From assembly GCA_947488295.1 (NCBI GenBank), contig CANKYU010000005.1, forward strand, positions 333,488-397,487: DNA of 64,000 nucleotides, given 5' to 3'. Below the pieces are notes generated by a model, which was not told the origin of the DNA, ran no database searches, and saw nothing but the letters and a program-made list of their open reading frames with translations. A program made the translations under genes and the position numbers. Shown piece by piece: positions 1 to 8,487 of this stretch. Positions within the stretch are counted from its first letter, which is position 1; every line of letters starts with the position of its first letter. This stretch comes from an uncultured Anderseniella sp. (GTDB taxonomy: Bacteria > Pseudomonadota > Alphaproteobacteria > Rhizobiales > Aestuariivirgaceae).

Positions 1-2967
1 CTGGTTGCGGTTGACATACATGTTTCCGACCCGCACCCGGTTCTGTATCTGTTCGATCGTATCTTCAACCCGCGAGTGCACGCCCAAGGTCAAACCGTAA
101 CCGGTTTCGTTAAGCGACCGGCAAACATCGTCCAGCCTGTCCGCCTTGTATTTCACCACGTGCAGGCAGGGTCCGAATACCTCTTCATTGAGCAGCGCCA
201 ACGACGGCAGCTCGTAAATGCCGGGGGTAACGTAGGTGCCGGCCTTGCAGTCGGCAGGCATCGGCAGGTCAACCAGCGTCTTGGCCTCACGGGCCATGCG
301 CGCCTTGTGCGCCTCAAGCCGTTCACGAGCCTCTTCATCGATGACCGGACCAACATCCGTCGAGTAATCAAGCGGATCGCCGATTTTCAACTCACTGGCG
401 GCACCGCACAACATGTCGATTGTGCGTTTCGCGGCGTCCTCCTGCACAAACAGCACCCGCGCGGCGGAACAGCGCTGCCCGGCTGAGTCAAATGCCGACA
501 GGATCAGATCGCGAACCGCCTGCTCCGGCAAGGCGGACGAGTCAACGATCATCGCGTTCATTCCGCCGGTTTCAGCTATGAGCGGCAGGATCGCGCCATT
601 TCTCGCCGCCAGGCTTCGATTGATGATATGGGCTGTCTGGGTTGACCCGGTAAACGCCACACCGCCCAATTTGTCATGCTTTAACAGCTGCGCGCCGATA
701 CGTGCGCCATCGCCCGGCAGCAGCGACAACACCTCGTTGGGCACGCCTGCCTGGTGCATTAGCTTTACGGCCTCATAGGCAATGAGCGGGGTCTGTTCTG
801 CAGGCTTCGCCATCACCGAATTGCCTGCAGCAAGAGCCGCCGACATCTGGCCGGTGAAAATAGCCAATGGAAAGTTCCACGGTGCGATGCAGGCAAAAAC
901 CCCGCGTCCGCGCAAGACCATCTGGTTTGTTTCACCGGTTGGCCCAGGCAGTTCATCCGGTTTGCCAAATCCGGCCCGTGCCTCGCTTGCATAATACCGC
1001 AGGAAATCCACTGCTTCCCTCAAGTCCGCCTGGGCATTGTCGAGCGTCTTGCCGGCCTCACGGATCAAAAGTGCGAACAAGGCAGCGGCATTGGCCTCGT
1101 AAAGATCAGCGGCGCGTTCCAGGCAGTTTGCCCGGTAATCCCCTCCAAGCGCATCCCAGGCCTCCTGCGCGGCCGATGCAAGCGTCATGGCAGCTTCCAC
1201 CTGGGCGTCAGATGCGTCCGACACCTGTCCCACAACAACGGAACGGTCATGCGGAGAGGTGATGTCGCGGACAGCTTCGCCCGCCGCGTCGCCAGGCACC
1301 AGTGCGCCGGCTTTGACTGGAGATTTGAGCGCCTTGTCAATCTGTGCCAGCAGCGGAGATCTGGTAGCGACATCCCACAAAGGCAGCCCGGCAGAGTTGC
1401 GGCGCGGTGCAAAGAGATCGCCCGGCTGTGCAATGCGCGGATGCGGTAACGTATCGAGGCGTCGCACCACCGCAACAGGGTCTTCGACAATATCGTCCAC
1501 AGGTGCTTCATCGTCCGCCAGACGGTTGACGAAGGAAGTGTTCGCGCCATTTTCAAGCAATCGCCGGACAAGATAGGCAAGCAGGTCTTCGTGGCTGCCC
1601 ACAGGTGCGTAAATCCTGCATGGCTGCGCAATTCCATCATCTGCAGTCACAGCGTCATAGAGCGCCTGTCCCATGCCGTGCAGGCGCTGGAATTCGAACT
1701 CGCGGTCATTGCCCGCCATGACCGATACTGCAGCGACCGTGTGGGCATTGTGAGTGGCAAACTGGGGATAGAACACATCACGCCGCCGCAACAGGTAGCG
1801 GGCGCAGGCCAGATATGAAACGTCAGTGGAAACCTTGCGGGTAAACAGCGGAAAATCGTCAAAACCGGCAATCTGGGCCAGTTTGATTTCCGTGTCCCAG
1901 TATGCGCCCTTGACGAGGCGAACCGGAAACCGCCGGTTGGTCTTCTCTGCCAGTTCGGCCAACCATTCAAGTGCGGGCATGGCACGGCGGGAATAGGCCT
2001 GGACAGCCAGGCCCAGTCCATTCCAGTCTTTCAGCGCCGGGTCCTGTGCCAGCCGTCCGAACACCTGGAAAGACAGTTCAAGGCGGTCTACCTCCTCAGC
2101 ATCGATGGTCAGGGCAATGCCGCCATCACGGGCCTGCACACACAGCTTCCGGATCTGCGGATAAAGTTCATCCATCACCCGGGCCCGGGTGCGTGCCTCA
2201 TATCGCGGATGCAGAGCCGACAACTTGACGGAAATAGACGGTAATTCATGGATCGGGCGTCCTGTTGCGGTCTTCTCGCTCGTGGCAATGGCGCTGATGG
2301 CGTCGCTGTAGGACTGCCAGTAGCGAATTGCATCCTTCATCGTCCGGGCAGCCTCGCCCAGCATGTCATAGGAAAACCGGTAGCCCTGCTCTTTGAAAGG
2401 CGACGACACATCCAGTGCCTCGGCGATGGTGCGGCCGAGCACGAACTGCTTGCCCATGATGCGCATGGCATGGCGCATTGCCTGACGAACAATCGGTTCA
2501 CCGGACCGCTTTACGATTTTTGACAGATAGCCGGATGGATCCCGGGTTGCTTCTCCACCCAGGCCCACGAATTTGCCGGTCAGCATCAGGCCCCATGTGG
2601 AAGCATTCACGAACAGCGATTCCGATGCTCCGGCGTGCTTGTGCCAGTCACGCCCGCCTATCTTGTCGGCAATCAACTTGTCCGCTGTATATTCGTCGGG
2701 AATGCGCAGCAACGCTTCGGCCAGACACATCAGCACAACGCCCTCCTCACTGGAGAGCGAGTATTCCTGCATGAATTCGTCTACACCGCCCTTTTGCTTC
2801 CTGCCCTTGCGAACGGCCGACACCAGTTTCCTGGCCAGTTTCTGGGTTTCATCAGCCGCGTCTCCGTCCAGTTCAGCCTGAGACGCCAACCGTCGCACCA
2901 GGGCGGTTTCGTCAGCGAACAGCTGGCTGGACAGCTTATCCATCGACGGAAGTGATGAAGCGGTCAT
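1..2967 (-). CDS. putA: PutA, bifunctional proline dehydrogenase / glutamate semialdehyde dehydrogenase (3' end cut by window)
   Basis: Oxidises proline to glutamate in two steps, with FAD in the PRODH barrel and NAD in the aldehyde dehydrogenase half. One open frame of 989 codons reaches the window edge. The PRODH signature RLVKGAYWD lies at about residues 350-358. The ALDH motif AGQRCSA has its catalytic Cys at 833, and the edge falls in the late motif GNMYVNRNQ. The N-terminus (MTASSLPSMDKL) has no ribbon-helix-helix DNA-binding domain, unlike E. coli PutA, so regulation probably belongs to the divergent Lrp-type gene at 3086. The start is set by a strong AAGGAGG 10 nt upstream of ATG. The C-terminal end is not visible, so class A versus class B PutA cannot be decided. 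Confidence 0.95.
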   Translation of the reverse strand, partial: MTASSLPSMDKLSSQLFADETALVRRLASQAELDGDAADETQKLARKLVSAVRKGRKQKGGVDEFMQEYSLSSEEGVVLMCLAEALLRIPDEYTADKLIADKIGGRDWHKHAGASESLFVNASTWGLMLTGKFVGLGGEATRDPSGYLSKIVKRSGEPIVRQAMRHAMRIMGKQFVLGRTIAEALDVSSPFKEQGYRFSYDMLGEAARTMKDAIRYWQSYSDAISAIATSEKTATGRPIHELPSISVKLSALHPRYEARTRARVMDELYPQIRKLCVQARDGGIALTIDAEEVDRLELSFQVFGRLAQDPALKDWNGLGLAVQAYSRRAMPALEWLAELAEKTNRRFPVRLVKGAYWDTEIKLAQIAGFDDFPLFTRKVSTDVSYLACARYLLRRRDVFYPQFATHNAHTVAAVSVMAGNDREFEFQRLHGMGQALYDAVTADDGIAQPCRIYAPVGSHEDLLAYLVRRLLENGANTSFVNRLADDEAPVDDIVEDPVAVVRRLDTLPHPRIAQPGDLFAPRRNSAGLPLWDVATRSPLLAQIDKALKSPVKAGALVPGDAAGEAVRDITSPHDRSVVVGQVSDASDAQVEAAMTLASAAQEAWDALGGDYRANCLERAADLYEANAAALFALLIREAGKTLDNAQADLREAVDFLRYYASEARAGFGKPDELPGPTGETNQMVLRGRGVFACIAPWNFPLAIFTGQMSAALAAGNSVMAKPAEQTPLIAYEAVKLMHQAGVPNEVLSLLPGDGARIGAQLLKHDKLGGVAFTGSTQTAHIINRSLAARNGAILPLIAETGGMNAMIVDSSALPEQAVRDLILSAFDSAGQRCSAARVLFVQEDAAKRTIDMLCGAASELKIGDPLDYSTDVGPVIDEEARERLEAHKARMAREAKTLVDLPMPADCKAGTYVTPGIYELPSLALLNEEVFGPCLHVVKYKADRLDDVCRSLNETGYGLTLGVHSRVEDTIEQIQNRVRVGNMYVNRNQ

Positions 2968-3017
2968 GACGCACGATCCTCCTTAAAAACACCTTCTGGC
3001 TATGTAATTGATCTCAA

Positions 3018-3046
3018 TTGGTGATATTCACTTATATTGTTATACT
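3018..3046 (+). promoter_or_regulatory. Predicted promoter of the putR-like gene with an overlapping palindrome
   Basis: TTGGTG at 3018-3023 and TATACT at 3041-3046 are separated by 17 bp, about 40 bp before the regulator's ATG. The palindrome GTGATATTCAC (3021-3031) overlaps the -35 box. This AT-rich 118-bp divergent region is the natural place for the Lrp-type protein to control itself and putA. Inference from sequence only. Confidence 0.5.
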
Positions 3047-3085
3047 TTGTAGCTTTTTTCACTATCAGTCAGGGATATTTCAGCA

Positions 3086-3571
3086 ATGTCGCTCGATATG
3101 CACGACCTCAAGATACTGGATGTATTGCAATCTCACGGCCGGATCAGTGTCAGCGATCTGGCCCGCCAGATCAATTTATCTTCCACGCCATGCGCGCAGC
3201 GCTTGCGCAAACTGGAACTGCGTGGCTTCATTTCCGGATACAGGGCCATCGTCGAGCCCGAGGCGATCGGGCTTGACCTTCTGGTCTTCATCCAGGTGAC
3301 ATTGAAGGAAACCGACGAAAACACCTTGCGGTCCTTCAATTCAGCGATTTCTCGTGTGCCAAATGTCCTGGAATGTCACATGGTTGGCGGTGACTTCGAC
3401 TATTTGCTGAAAGCCCGCGTTGCGGGGATGAGTGAATACCGGCGGCTTCTGGGCGGTGAAATCGGCTCGCTGCCCATGGTCCAGGGAACACACTCGTATT
3501 TCGTGATGGAAGAAGTAAAGGATGGTACCCCCCTGCCCCTGAAGCCTGTGCGGACGAGCCAAAAACAGTGA
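3086..3571 (+). CDS. putR: Lrp/AsnC-family regulator, probable PutR activator of putA
   Basis: 161 residues. The N-terminal winged helix-turn-helix (about 5-60, with LSSTPCAQRLRKLE as recognition helix) is followed by an RAM/AsnC ligand-binding domain (about 70-150, GGDFDYLL). Proteins of this type form octamers and sense amino acids. It is divergent from putA across 118 bp, the arrangement of the alphaproteobacterial proline-responsive PutR. The name rests on that context plus the family, not on a specific residue. A second, unrelated Lrp-type gene lies at 46580. Confidence 0.8.
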   Translation: MSLDMHDLKILDVLQSHGRISVSDLARQINLSSTPCAQRLRKLELRGFISGYRAIVEPEAIGLDLLVFIQVTLKETDENTLRSFNSAISRVPNVLECHMVGGDFDYLLKARVAGMSEYRRLLGGEIGSLPMVQGTHSYFVMEEVKDGTPLPLKPVRTSQKQ

Positions 3572-3609
3572 TAGGCTCTGGCGCGACACAACAAGTTGAT
3601 TCCTGACAC

Positions 3610-4461
3610 ATGCCGGACAAACTCAAAACAGTTCGAACCGTTGAAACCCTGAGGGCGCAAATCTCGCTGTGGCGGAGACAGGACATGCGAACAGCCCTGG
3701 TGCCCACCATGGGCGCACTGCACAGGGGGCATTTGCGTCTGGTGGAAATGGGCCTGCGTACGGCGGACCGGGTTGTGGTCACGATTTTTGTCAATCCCCA
3801 ACAGTTCGCGCCCGGAGAGGATCTGGATGCGTATCCCCGGACCGAAAAGGCAGATGTCGAAAAACTGCGCGCCGCCGGTGCACATCTGGTTTATGCGCCG
3901 GCATTGCTGGAAATGTATCCGGAAGGGTTCTGCTCCACTGTTTCACTGGCCGGGCCGGCCAAGGCAGACCTTGAGGACAAGTATCGCCCGCAGTTCTTCG
4001 AAGGTGTTGCCACCGTTGTAGCCAAGCTGTTCATTGCGGCAGGCTGTGACTACGCCATGTTCGGCGAAAAAGATTTTCAGCAGTTGAAGGTCGTCACCAG
4101 AATGGCCCGGGACCTGTCGATACCCACCGGTGTCATCGGTGTTCCGACGGTACGGGCGGATGACGGACTGGCTCTGTCATCACGCAATGAATACCTGTCT
4201 GATGAGGAGCGGGCGACCGCACCATTACTGCACCGGACACTGCAGGAAGTCGCCGCAGACGTACGGGTCGGCAAAGACATTACCCGCGCATGTTCCGGCG
4301 CCAGGGATCGCCTGAAACAAGCCGGCTTCAGGCCCGATTATCTGGAAGTGCGTGTCGCGGACAGCCTCGCTCCGGTAGAGTCCAGATCCGAAACGGAGTT
4401 GCGGGTACTGGCCGCATGCTGGCTCGGCAAGACCAGACTGATCGACAATGTCGCCGTTTAA
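3610..4461 (+). CDS. panC: Pantothenate synthetase (pantoate--beta-alanine ligase)
   Basis: Joins pantoate and beta-alanine using ATP, the last step of vitamin B5 synthesis for coenzyme A. It has 283 residues, the usual family length. Nucleotidyltransferase motifs are plain: TMGALHRGH (HxGH-type, about 34-42), NPQQFAP, FGEKDFQQL and the KMSKS-like SSRNEYLS. It follows the putR-like gene by 38 nt on the same strand. panB, often beside panC, is not in this window. It converges with the DUF1489 gene, with only 8 nt between the stops. Confidence 0.96.
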   Translation: MPDKLKTVRTVETLRAQISLWRRQDMRTALVPTMGALHRGHLRLVEMGLRTADRVVVTIFVNPQQFAPGEDLDAYPRTEKADVEKLRAAGAHLVYAPALLEMYPEGFCSTVSLAGPAKADLEDKYRPQFFEGVATVVAKLFIAAGCDYAMFGEKDFQQLKVVTRMARDLSIPTGVIGVPTVRADDGLALSSRNEYLSDEERATAPLLHRTLQEVAADVRVGKDITRACSGARDRLKQAGFRPDYLEVRVADSLAPVESRSETELRVLAACWLGKTRLIDNVAV

Positions 4462-4469
4462 TAAGAAAC

Positions 4470-4886
4470 CTAGAGCAGACCAAGCTCCGCCAGTTCATTG
4501 CGCATCTTTTCCGGCATGTCGTTTGCAACTGCGCCCTTCGGCAGATCCATGGGGGCATCTTCATCTTTCAGGTAACGCCAGCCCTGGAACGGCCGCCGGG
4601 GCTGAGGTCTGACCGGCACCAGTTCGTCATCAAAAATGAATTTGCAGCGCGATATGCCTTCATCATCCTGAAACTGCTCAATCTCGACGATGCGTTGACG
4701 TACTGCAACCATGCCCTTGATGACCCAGTAGAGCGAACCACCAGCGACAATCTCGTCGGCGCGCTTCGGCATCATTCGGGTGATGTGCCAGATTTTACCA
4801 ACCGTGCGCATGCGCAGCGCCTGCCATTCGGCAAGCTCCGGGATCTCGTTCACACCGACACAAAGTTTCAGAATATGCACAGCCAT
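4470..4886 (-). CDS. DUF1489 family protein
   Basis: 138 residues from ATG at 4886 (MAVHILKLCVGV), preceded by GGAAAG. An upstream in-frame TTG at 4922 would add 12 residues but lacks family resemblance. DUF1489 proteins are small, soluble, mostly alphaproteobacterial and of unknown function. The core WYVIKG-like stretch (here YWVIKGMVAVRQRI) and the Trp/Pro-rich middle (RPFQGWRYL) are visible. No function can be assigned. The neighbours (panC convergent, rhodanese upstream) give no clear clue. Confidence 0.8.
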   Translation of the reverse strand: MAVHILKLCVGVNEIPELAEWQALRMRTVGKIWHITRMMPKRADEIVAGGSLYWVIKGMVAVRQRIVEIEQFQDDEGISRCKFIFDDELVPVRPQPRRPFQGWRYLKDEDAPMDLPKGAVANDMPEKMRNELAELGLL

Positions 4887-5017
4887 ATGGCCTACTTTCC
4901 GCGTACATCTGGCAACAGGCAAATGAGAACAGTCAAGTGTGCACAGAATTCAACCGGCCAGGCAGGGCAATTGTAGACTGGCCAATTGAAGTAACGCAGG
5001 ACATTTGGGCCAGGCAA

Positions 5018-5422
5018 TTACCTTTTCTCGTGCGGGATTATCGGCGCCTCTGCGTCGCGCCATGCGCCAAACCCGCCGATCAGATTGTAGGCCGGCTTGA
5101 GACCCATTCGCTGGGCGATCTGGGTTGCAAGCGCTGAGCGCAAACCGCCGGCGCACATGAAGATGAACGGTCGATCCTCGGTAAAGATGTCCTTGTGATA
5201 GGGACTGTCCGGCGCAATCCAGAACTCCACCATGCCGCGGGGTACGTGCTTGCTATCGGGGACCTTGCCATCACGCCACAGTTCGCGGACATCGCGGATG
5301 TCGACCAGCAGGGCATTGTCATTTGCAATCAGATCCCGCGCTGCGGCGACATCAACCTCTGTTATTTCAGCTTTAGCTTCTGCAAGCAGGTCCTTGATGC
5401 CGGTGGTTATTTGCTGAGGCAT
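5018..5422 (-). CDS. Single-domain rhodanese-like protein
   Basis: 134 residues from ATG 5422 (MPQQITTG). A further ATG at 5479 is possible but adds residues outside the domain. The rhodanese fold is clear: DIRDVRELWRDGKVPDSKHV, then the active-site loop CAGGLRSA with the sulfur-accepting Cys at about 90. Such proteins carry persulfide sulfur or act as thiosulfate or sulfur transferases. No signal peptide, so cytosolic. Its 5' end abuts the oppositely directed gene region at 5421-5604. The physiological sulfur donor is unknown. Confidence 0.85.
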   Translation of the reverse strand: MPQQITTGIKDLLAEAKAEITEVDVAAARDLIANDNALLVDIRDVRELWRDGKVPDSKHVPRGMVEFWIAPDSPYHKDIFTEDRPFIFMCAGGLRSALATQIAQRMGLKPAYNLIGGFGAWRDAEAPIIPHEKR

Positions 5423-5603
5423 GTCCGTTATTTCCGATGCTGGTGGGTACGACAGTGTAAAATTCAGCCGCAGTTTCATATTGATACGCGGAGCGGGTCA
5501 AGGCTTGTTTATGACTCAAGGAGAGAACTGCAACGTTTCGTTAGTTAAAGCCCGATATCCTGCCACACATCTAAATAATCAAGTTGTTCGGGATCGGCAG
5601 AAC

Positions 5604-6086
5604 ATGGGTGAAAGTCTCTTTGGCAAGTTGCGGGATGTATTGTCGCGCGAAAAAACATCCGACATAGACTCTCAAGTCAGCGTGGCAAGCTCTGCCGCCG
5701 GTCTGGCGCGCATTGGCCTTGCCACGGGAAATGCAACGGCGTCGGTATTGAGCGATCAAAACAGCACCATTCCTGGTGTATCTGTTCCGCAGGCACCACA
5801 AGCACCCCTGTCGTCGGCCAATGCAGCCGTCGGCATACAATTCTTTGCCGAGGTTCCCTCGCAGCAATGCGCCAATGAGATCGTGACCATCTCGCAAGGA
5901 GCACGCGATTGCCTGTCAGCGGAAGCACAACCGGCCGGGGGCGATCTGTGGACCGTGGCGATCACTCTTTGCATGACACCGGTTCCGCAGGAAATCCATG
6001 CCATTGAAACAGTGTTTCAGACCTGGGCGCAAAAACTCGGCGGCGCCTCAAAAGGCTGGGGCCTGAGCCAGAATCAGGCCGCCTGA
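5604..6086 (+). CDS. Uncharacterised protein with a C-terminal RraB-like domain
   Basis: 160 residues from ATG 5604 (MGESLFGKLRDVLSREK). The frame is open further upstream (ATG at 5511), so the start is uncertain. Residues about 20-75 are low-complexity, rich in Ala, Ser, Pro and Gln, probably a flexible linker. Residues 77-155 look like the small ferredoxin-like fold of RNase E inhibitor RraB / DUF695: a strand FFAEVP, a GGDLWTVAITLCM strand, a long helix EIHAIETVFQTWAQKLGG and the terminal GWG. The RraB assignment is by pattern only. A role in RNA-decay control would be inference. Confidence 0.5.
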   Translation: MGESLFGKLRDVLSREKTSDIDSQVSVASSAAGLARIGLATGNATASVLSDQNSTIPGVSVPQAPQAPLSSANAAVGIQFFAEVPSQQCANEIVTISQGARDCLSAEAQPAGGDLWTVAITLCMTPVPQEIHAIETVFQTWAQKLGGASKGWGLSQNQAA

Positions 6087-6102
6087 GAATTCGATCCGGA
6101 TT

Positions 6103-6933
6103 CTAGGCAACATCCCATGTGGGCCGGACGCCGTCCGGGTCCACAAGCCGCAAATTGCGTGAATTGAGCCTGTCGATTTCGGCCATTTCGTCTTCACTCA
6201 GGCAAATTTCCAGGGCCTTCAGATTGTCCACCAGCCGATCGGGCCGGGAGGAACGCGGGATCGAGATGACGTCGCCATGACCGGCAAGCCAGGCCAATGC
6301 GATCTGCGCCGGGCTGGCGTCATGGCGCTGCGCAATGTCCCGCATCACCGGTTCATCGGCGACCTTGTTGCGGGCGATTGGACAGTAGGCGGTTACGGCG
6401 AGCCCGTGACGTGTGCAGGCCGCGCGAACCTTGTCCTGGTTGATCAGTGGATGATACTCGACCTGATTGCACACCAATGGTTCACCAGACAGGGCAACCG
6501 CCTCTTCGACCTGTGCAACCGTGAAGTTGGAAATGCCGATGTGGCGAGCCAGGCCTGCCCGTTTTGCCTGGTTAAGCCCCGCAACCGCTTCTGCCATGGA
6601 AACCGCGCGCGGCGGCCAATGCAGCAGCAACAAATCCAGCGTGCCGCAGTCAAGAAGTTCAAGTCGCTCGTCCACTGCCCAGCCAAAATCACTGGCGGCG
6701 TAGTTTTCCGGCCAGATCTTCGTGGTCACGAACAGGCTGTCACGGTCCACGCCGGATGCCCTGATGCCCGTGCCCACCTCGCGCTCGTTCTGATACATCT
6801 GCGCGGTGTCTATGTGAGTGTAGCCACATCGTATCGCAGCATCGACGAGTTTTTCACACTGCTCGCCCCGCAGTTCCCAGGTGCCTAGACCAATTGCAGG
6901 GATATGTGCTCCATTTGCGGACACGGTTTTCAT
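6103..6933 (-). CDS. Aldo/keto reductase
   Basis: 276 residues, a single TIM-barrel NADPH-dependent oxidoreductase of the 2,5-diketo-gluconate reductase / AKR5 type. The catalytic tetrad is complete: Asp42 and Tyr47 in HIDTAQMYQNE, Lys72 in TTKIW, His105 in LLLLHWPP. The C-terminal cofactor-binding motif IPRSSRPDRL is present. The substrate cannot be read from sequence; likely a general aldehyde or ketone reductase. Stand-alone gene, divergent from the methyltransferase at 7011. Confidence 0.92.
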   Translation of the reverse strand: MKTVSANGAHIPAIGLGTWELRGEQCEKLVDAAIRCGYTHIDTAQMYQNEREVGTGIRASGVDRDSLFVTTKIWPENYAASDFGWAVDERLELLDCGTLDLLLLHWPPRAVSMAEAVAGLNQAKRAGLARHIGISNFTVAQVEEAVALSGEPLVCNQVEYHPLINQDKVRAACTRHGLAVTAYCPIARNKVADEPVMRDIAQRHDASPAQIALAWLAGHGDVISIPRSSRPDRLVDNLKALEICLSEDEMAEIDRLNSRNLRLVDPDGVRPTWDVA

Positions 6934-7010
6934 GCGCCTTCATGCCTCTTTGCGATTTGCCGGTTTCAGGTGGCATCTTGGCAACGAACCCTGACAGAAA
7001 GCAACCGCGA

Positions 7011-7472
7011 ATGACCGAGAACTCTCCAAATACCCTGCCCTGGCCGCCGATGATTTTCGGCGGGCTTGTGATCGCCGGGCTGGGGCTGCACCAGATGCAC
7101 CCGATTGCCGTGCCGGAGACGTTGATATGGCCGGGCTACGTGGTGCTGGCTGCCGGCATCATGCTGGACATCTGGGCGATGGCAACAATGGCCAGGGCCC
7201 GCACCAACATCCTGCCGCACCGCGCCGCCGGCACGCTGGTGACAACGGGTCCGTTTGCGCTCATGCGCAACCCGATCTACGTGGGCAATACGATTGCAAC
7301 CCTGGGTCTGGGACTGGCCCTGCAAAACGGCTGGCTGCTCGTGGCCACGCCGCTGGCCGCCCTGGCTGTCCATAAACTGGCAGTGGTGCGTGAACAGACG
7401 CATCTTCAAGAAAAATTCGGTCAGGCATGGTCTGATTATGCCGCCCGGGTGAAGGCCTGGTGGATAATCTAA
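7011..7472 (+). CDS. Isoprenylcysteine carboxyl methyltransferase (ICMT/PEMT) family membrane protein
   Basis: 153 residues from ATG 7011. The longer reading frame upstream has no family match. Three or four membrane helices precede the SAM-binding C-terminus: GPFALMRNPIYVG (RHPxY-like box) and REQTHLQEKFGQAWSDYAARV. Bacterial members methylate unknown lipid or protein acceptors at the inner membrane. Named from these motifs; the substrate is unknown. Confidence 0.85.
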   Translation: MTENSPNTLPWPPMIFGGLVIAGLGLHQMHPIAVPETLIWPGYVVLAAGIMLDIWAMATMARARTNILPHRAAGTLVTTGPFALMRNPIYVGNTIATLGLGLALQNGWLLVATPLAALAVHKLAVVREQTHLQEKFGQAWSDYAARVKAWWII

Positions 7473-7484
7473 CCACATATCGCT

Positions 7485-8414
7485 CTAGCGCTGAGTCACC
7501 ACGATTATTCCCGCCGTTACGATCATCACCATGCCGGTCACGCTCCACACATCCGGCACCTCGGCAAATACCAGGATGCCCCAGATCACGCTGAACAGAA
7601 GGTAAGCGTTGTCAAATACGGCAACTACAGGCGCGGGTCCGTTCTGGTAAGCCAGTGCAGCGCCAATGCTGCCGATGAGGATGGCAGCCGCCAGTACTGT
7701 CATGACCAGCCATGCTGACCGGTCAAGCGGGACCCAGCCGCCAAACAACAAGGCATTTGCAGCCGCCAGTGAACCGCTGTCGCCAGACAGCACAATCAAC
7801 ATGCCGAATATCGCGCCAAAAACGATGAATGTGATGTTCAGGTTCAGCGACAATACAAGGGGGCTGTCATGCCGGCATTTTGTGCGGGTCAGGATCATCG
7901 ACAGCGCATACAGGATTGCCGAGACAAGCGGCAACGCGACATACCAGTTCAACCCATCCGGGTCGGGGCGCAGCATAACCAGCACGCCGGCAAATCCGAG
8001 GACAATGGCCAGCCACCGGACCAAACCGACCCTGTCACCGGTAAACACTGCGGACAGCAGCGCGATGAACAACGGGGTGGTGTAATAGCTGGCTGCGGCG
8101 ACTGCCAGCTTCACGTGCGGCAATGCCAGATAATAGCACGCCCACATGATGGCCAGCATGGAACTGCGGGTGATTGCCCAGCCGAGGGCACGGGGAATGA
8201 AGGACGTATCGGGATGCTTCCAGCGTATGAAGACCAGCAGCGGCACAACAGCCAGAGCAGACCGCAGGATATAGGTTTGCCACAACGGGAAAGTCGAACC
8301 GATATATTTGATGACGGCATCGCCTGCCGACAGTGCCAGAACGGCCAGGATGATGGCAGGTATCGCCAGATGCAGATTATTCCGGCGTTCTGTCTTGTCG
8401 GCACTGTTGCTCAT
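7485..8414 (-). CDS. DMT-superfamily transporter (EamA domains)
   Basis: 309 residues with about ten hydrophobic helices in two EamA-type halves (first half ends near VLVMLRPDPDG, the typical inter-repeat signature). Drug/metabolite exporters of this family move amino acids, nucleobases or other small metabolites across the inner membrane. The N-terminus is short and charged (SNSADKTERRNN), cytoplasmic. It faces the ICMT-type gene tail to tail with 12 nt between stops. Substrate unknown. Confidence 0.9.
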   Translation of the reverse strand: MSNSADKTERRNNLHLAIPAIILAVLALSAGDAVIKYIGSTFPLWQTYILRSALAVVPLLVFIRWKHPDTSFIPRALGWAITRSSMLAIMWACYYLALPHVKLAVAAASYYTTPLFIALLSAVFTGDRVGLVRWLAIVLGFAGVLVMLRPDPDGLNWYVALPLVSAILYALSMILTRTKCRHDSPLVLSLNLNITFIVFGAIFGMLIVLSGDSGSLAAANALLFGGWVPLDRSAWLVMTVLAAAILIGSIGAALAYQNGPAPVVAVFDNAYLLFSVIWGILVFAEVPDVWSVTGMVMIVTAGIIVVTQR

Positions 8415-8487
8415 GAAACCGCCACGGGGAAATTGACGCTCACCGCACCTTACAACGGGTCTGCTGACAAGCAGGTGTCAGGAGCGA

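Noticed and set aside
6087..6102. Strong bidirectional terminator between the RraB-like and aldo/keto reductase genes
   Set aside because: Only a weak imperfect GAAT/ATTC repeat with no T-run.
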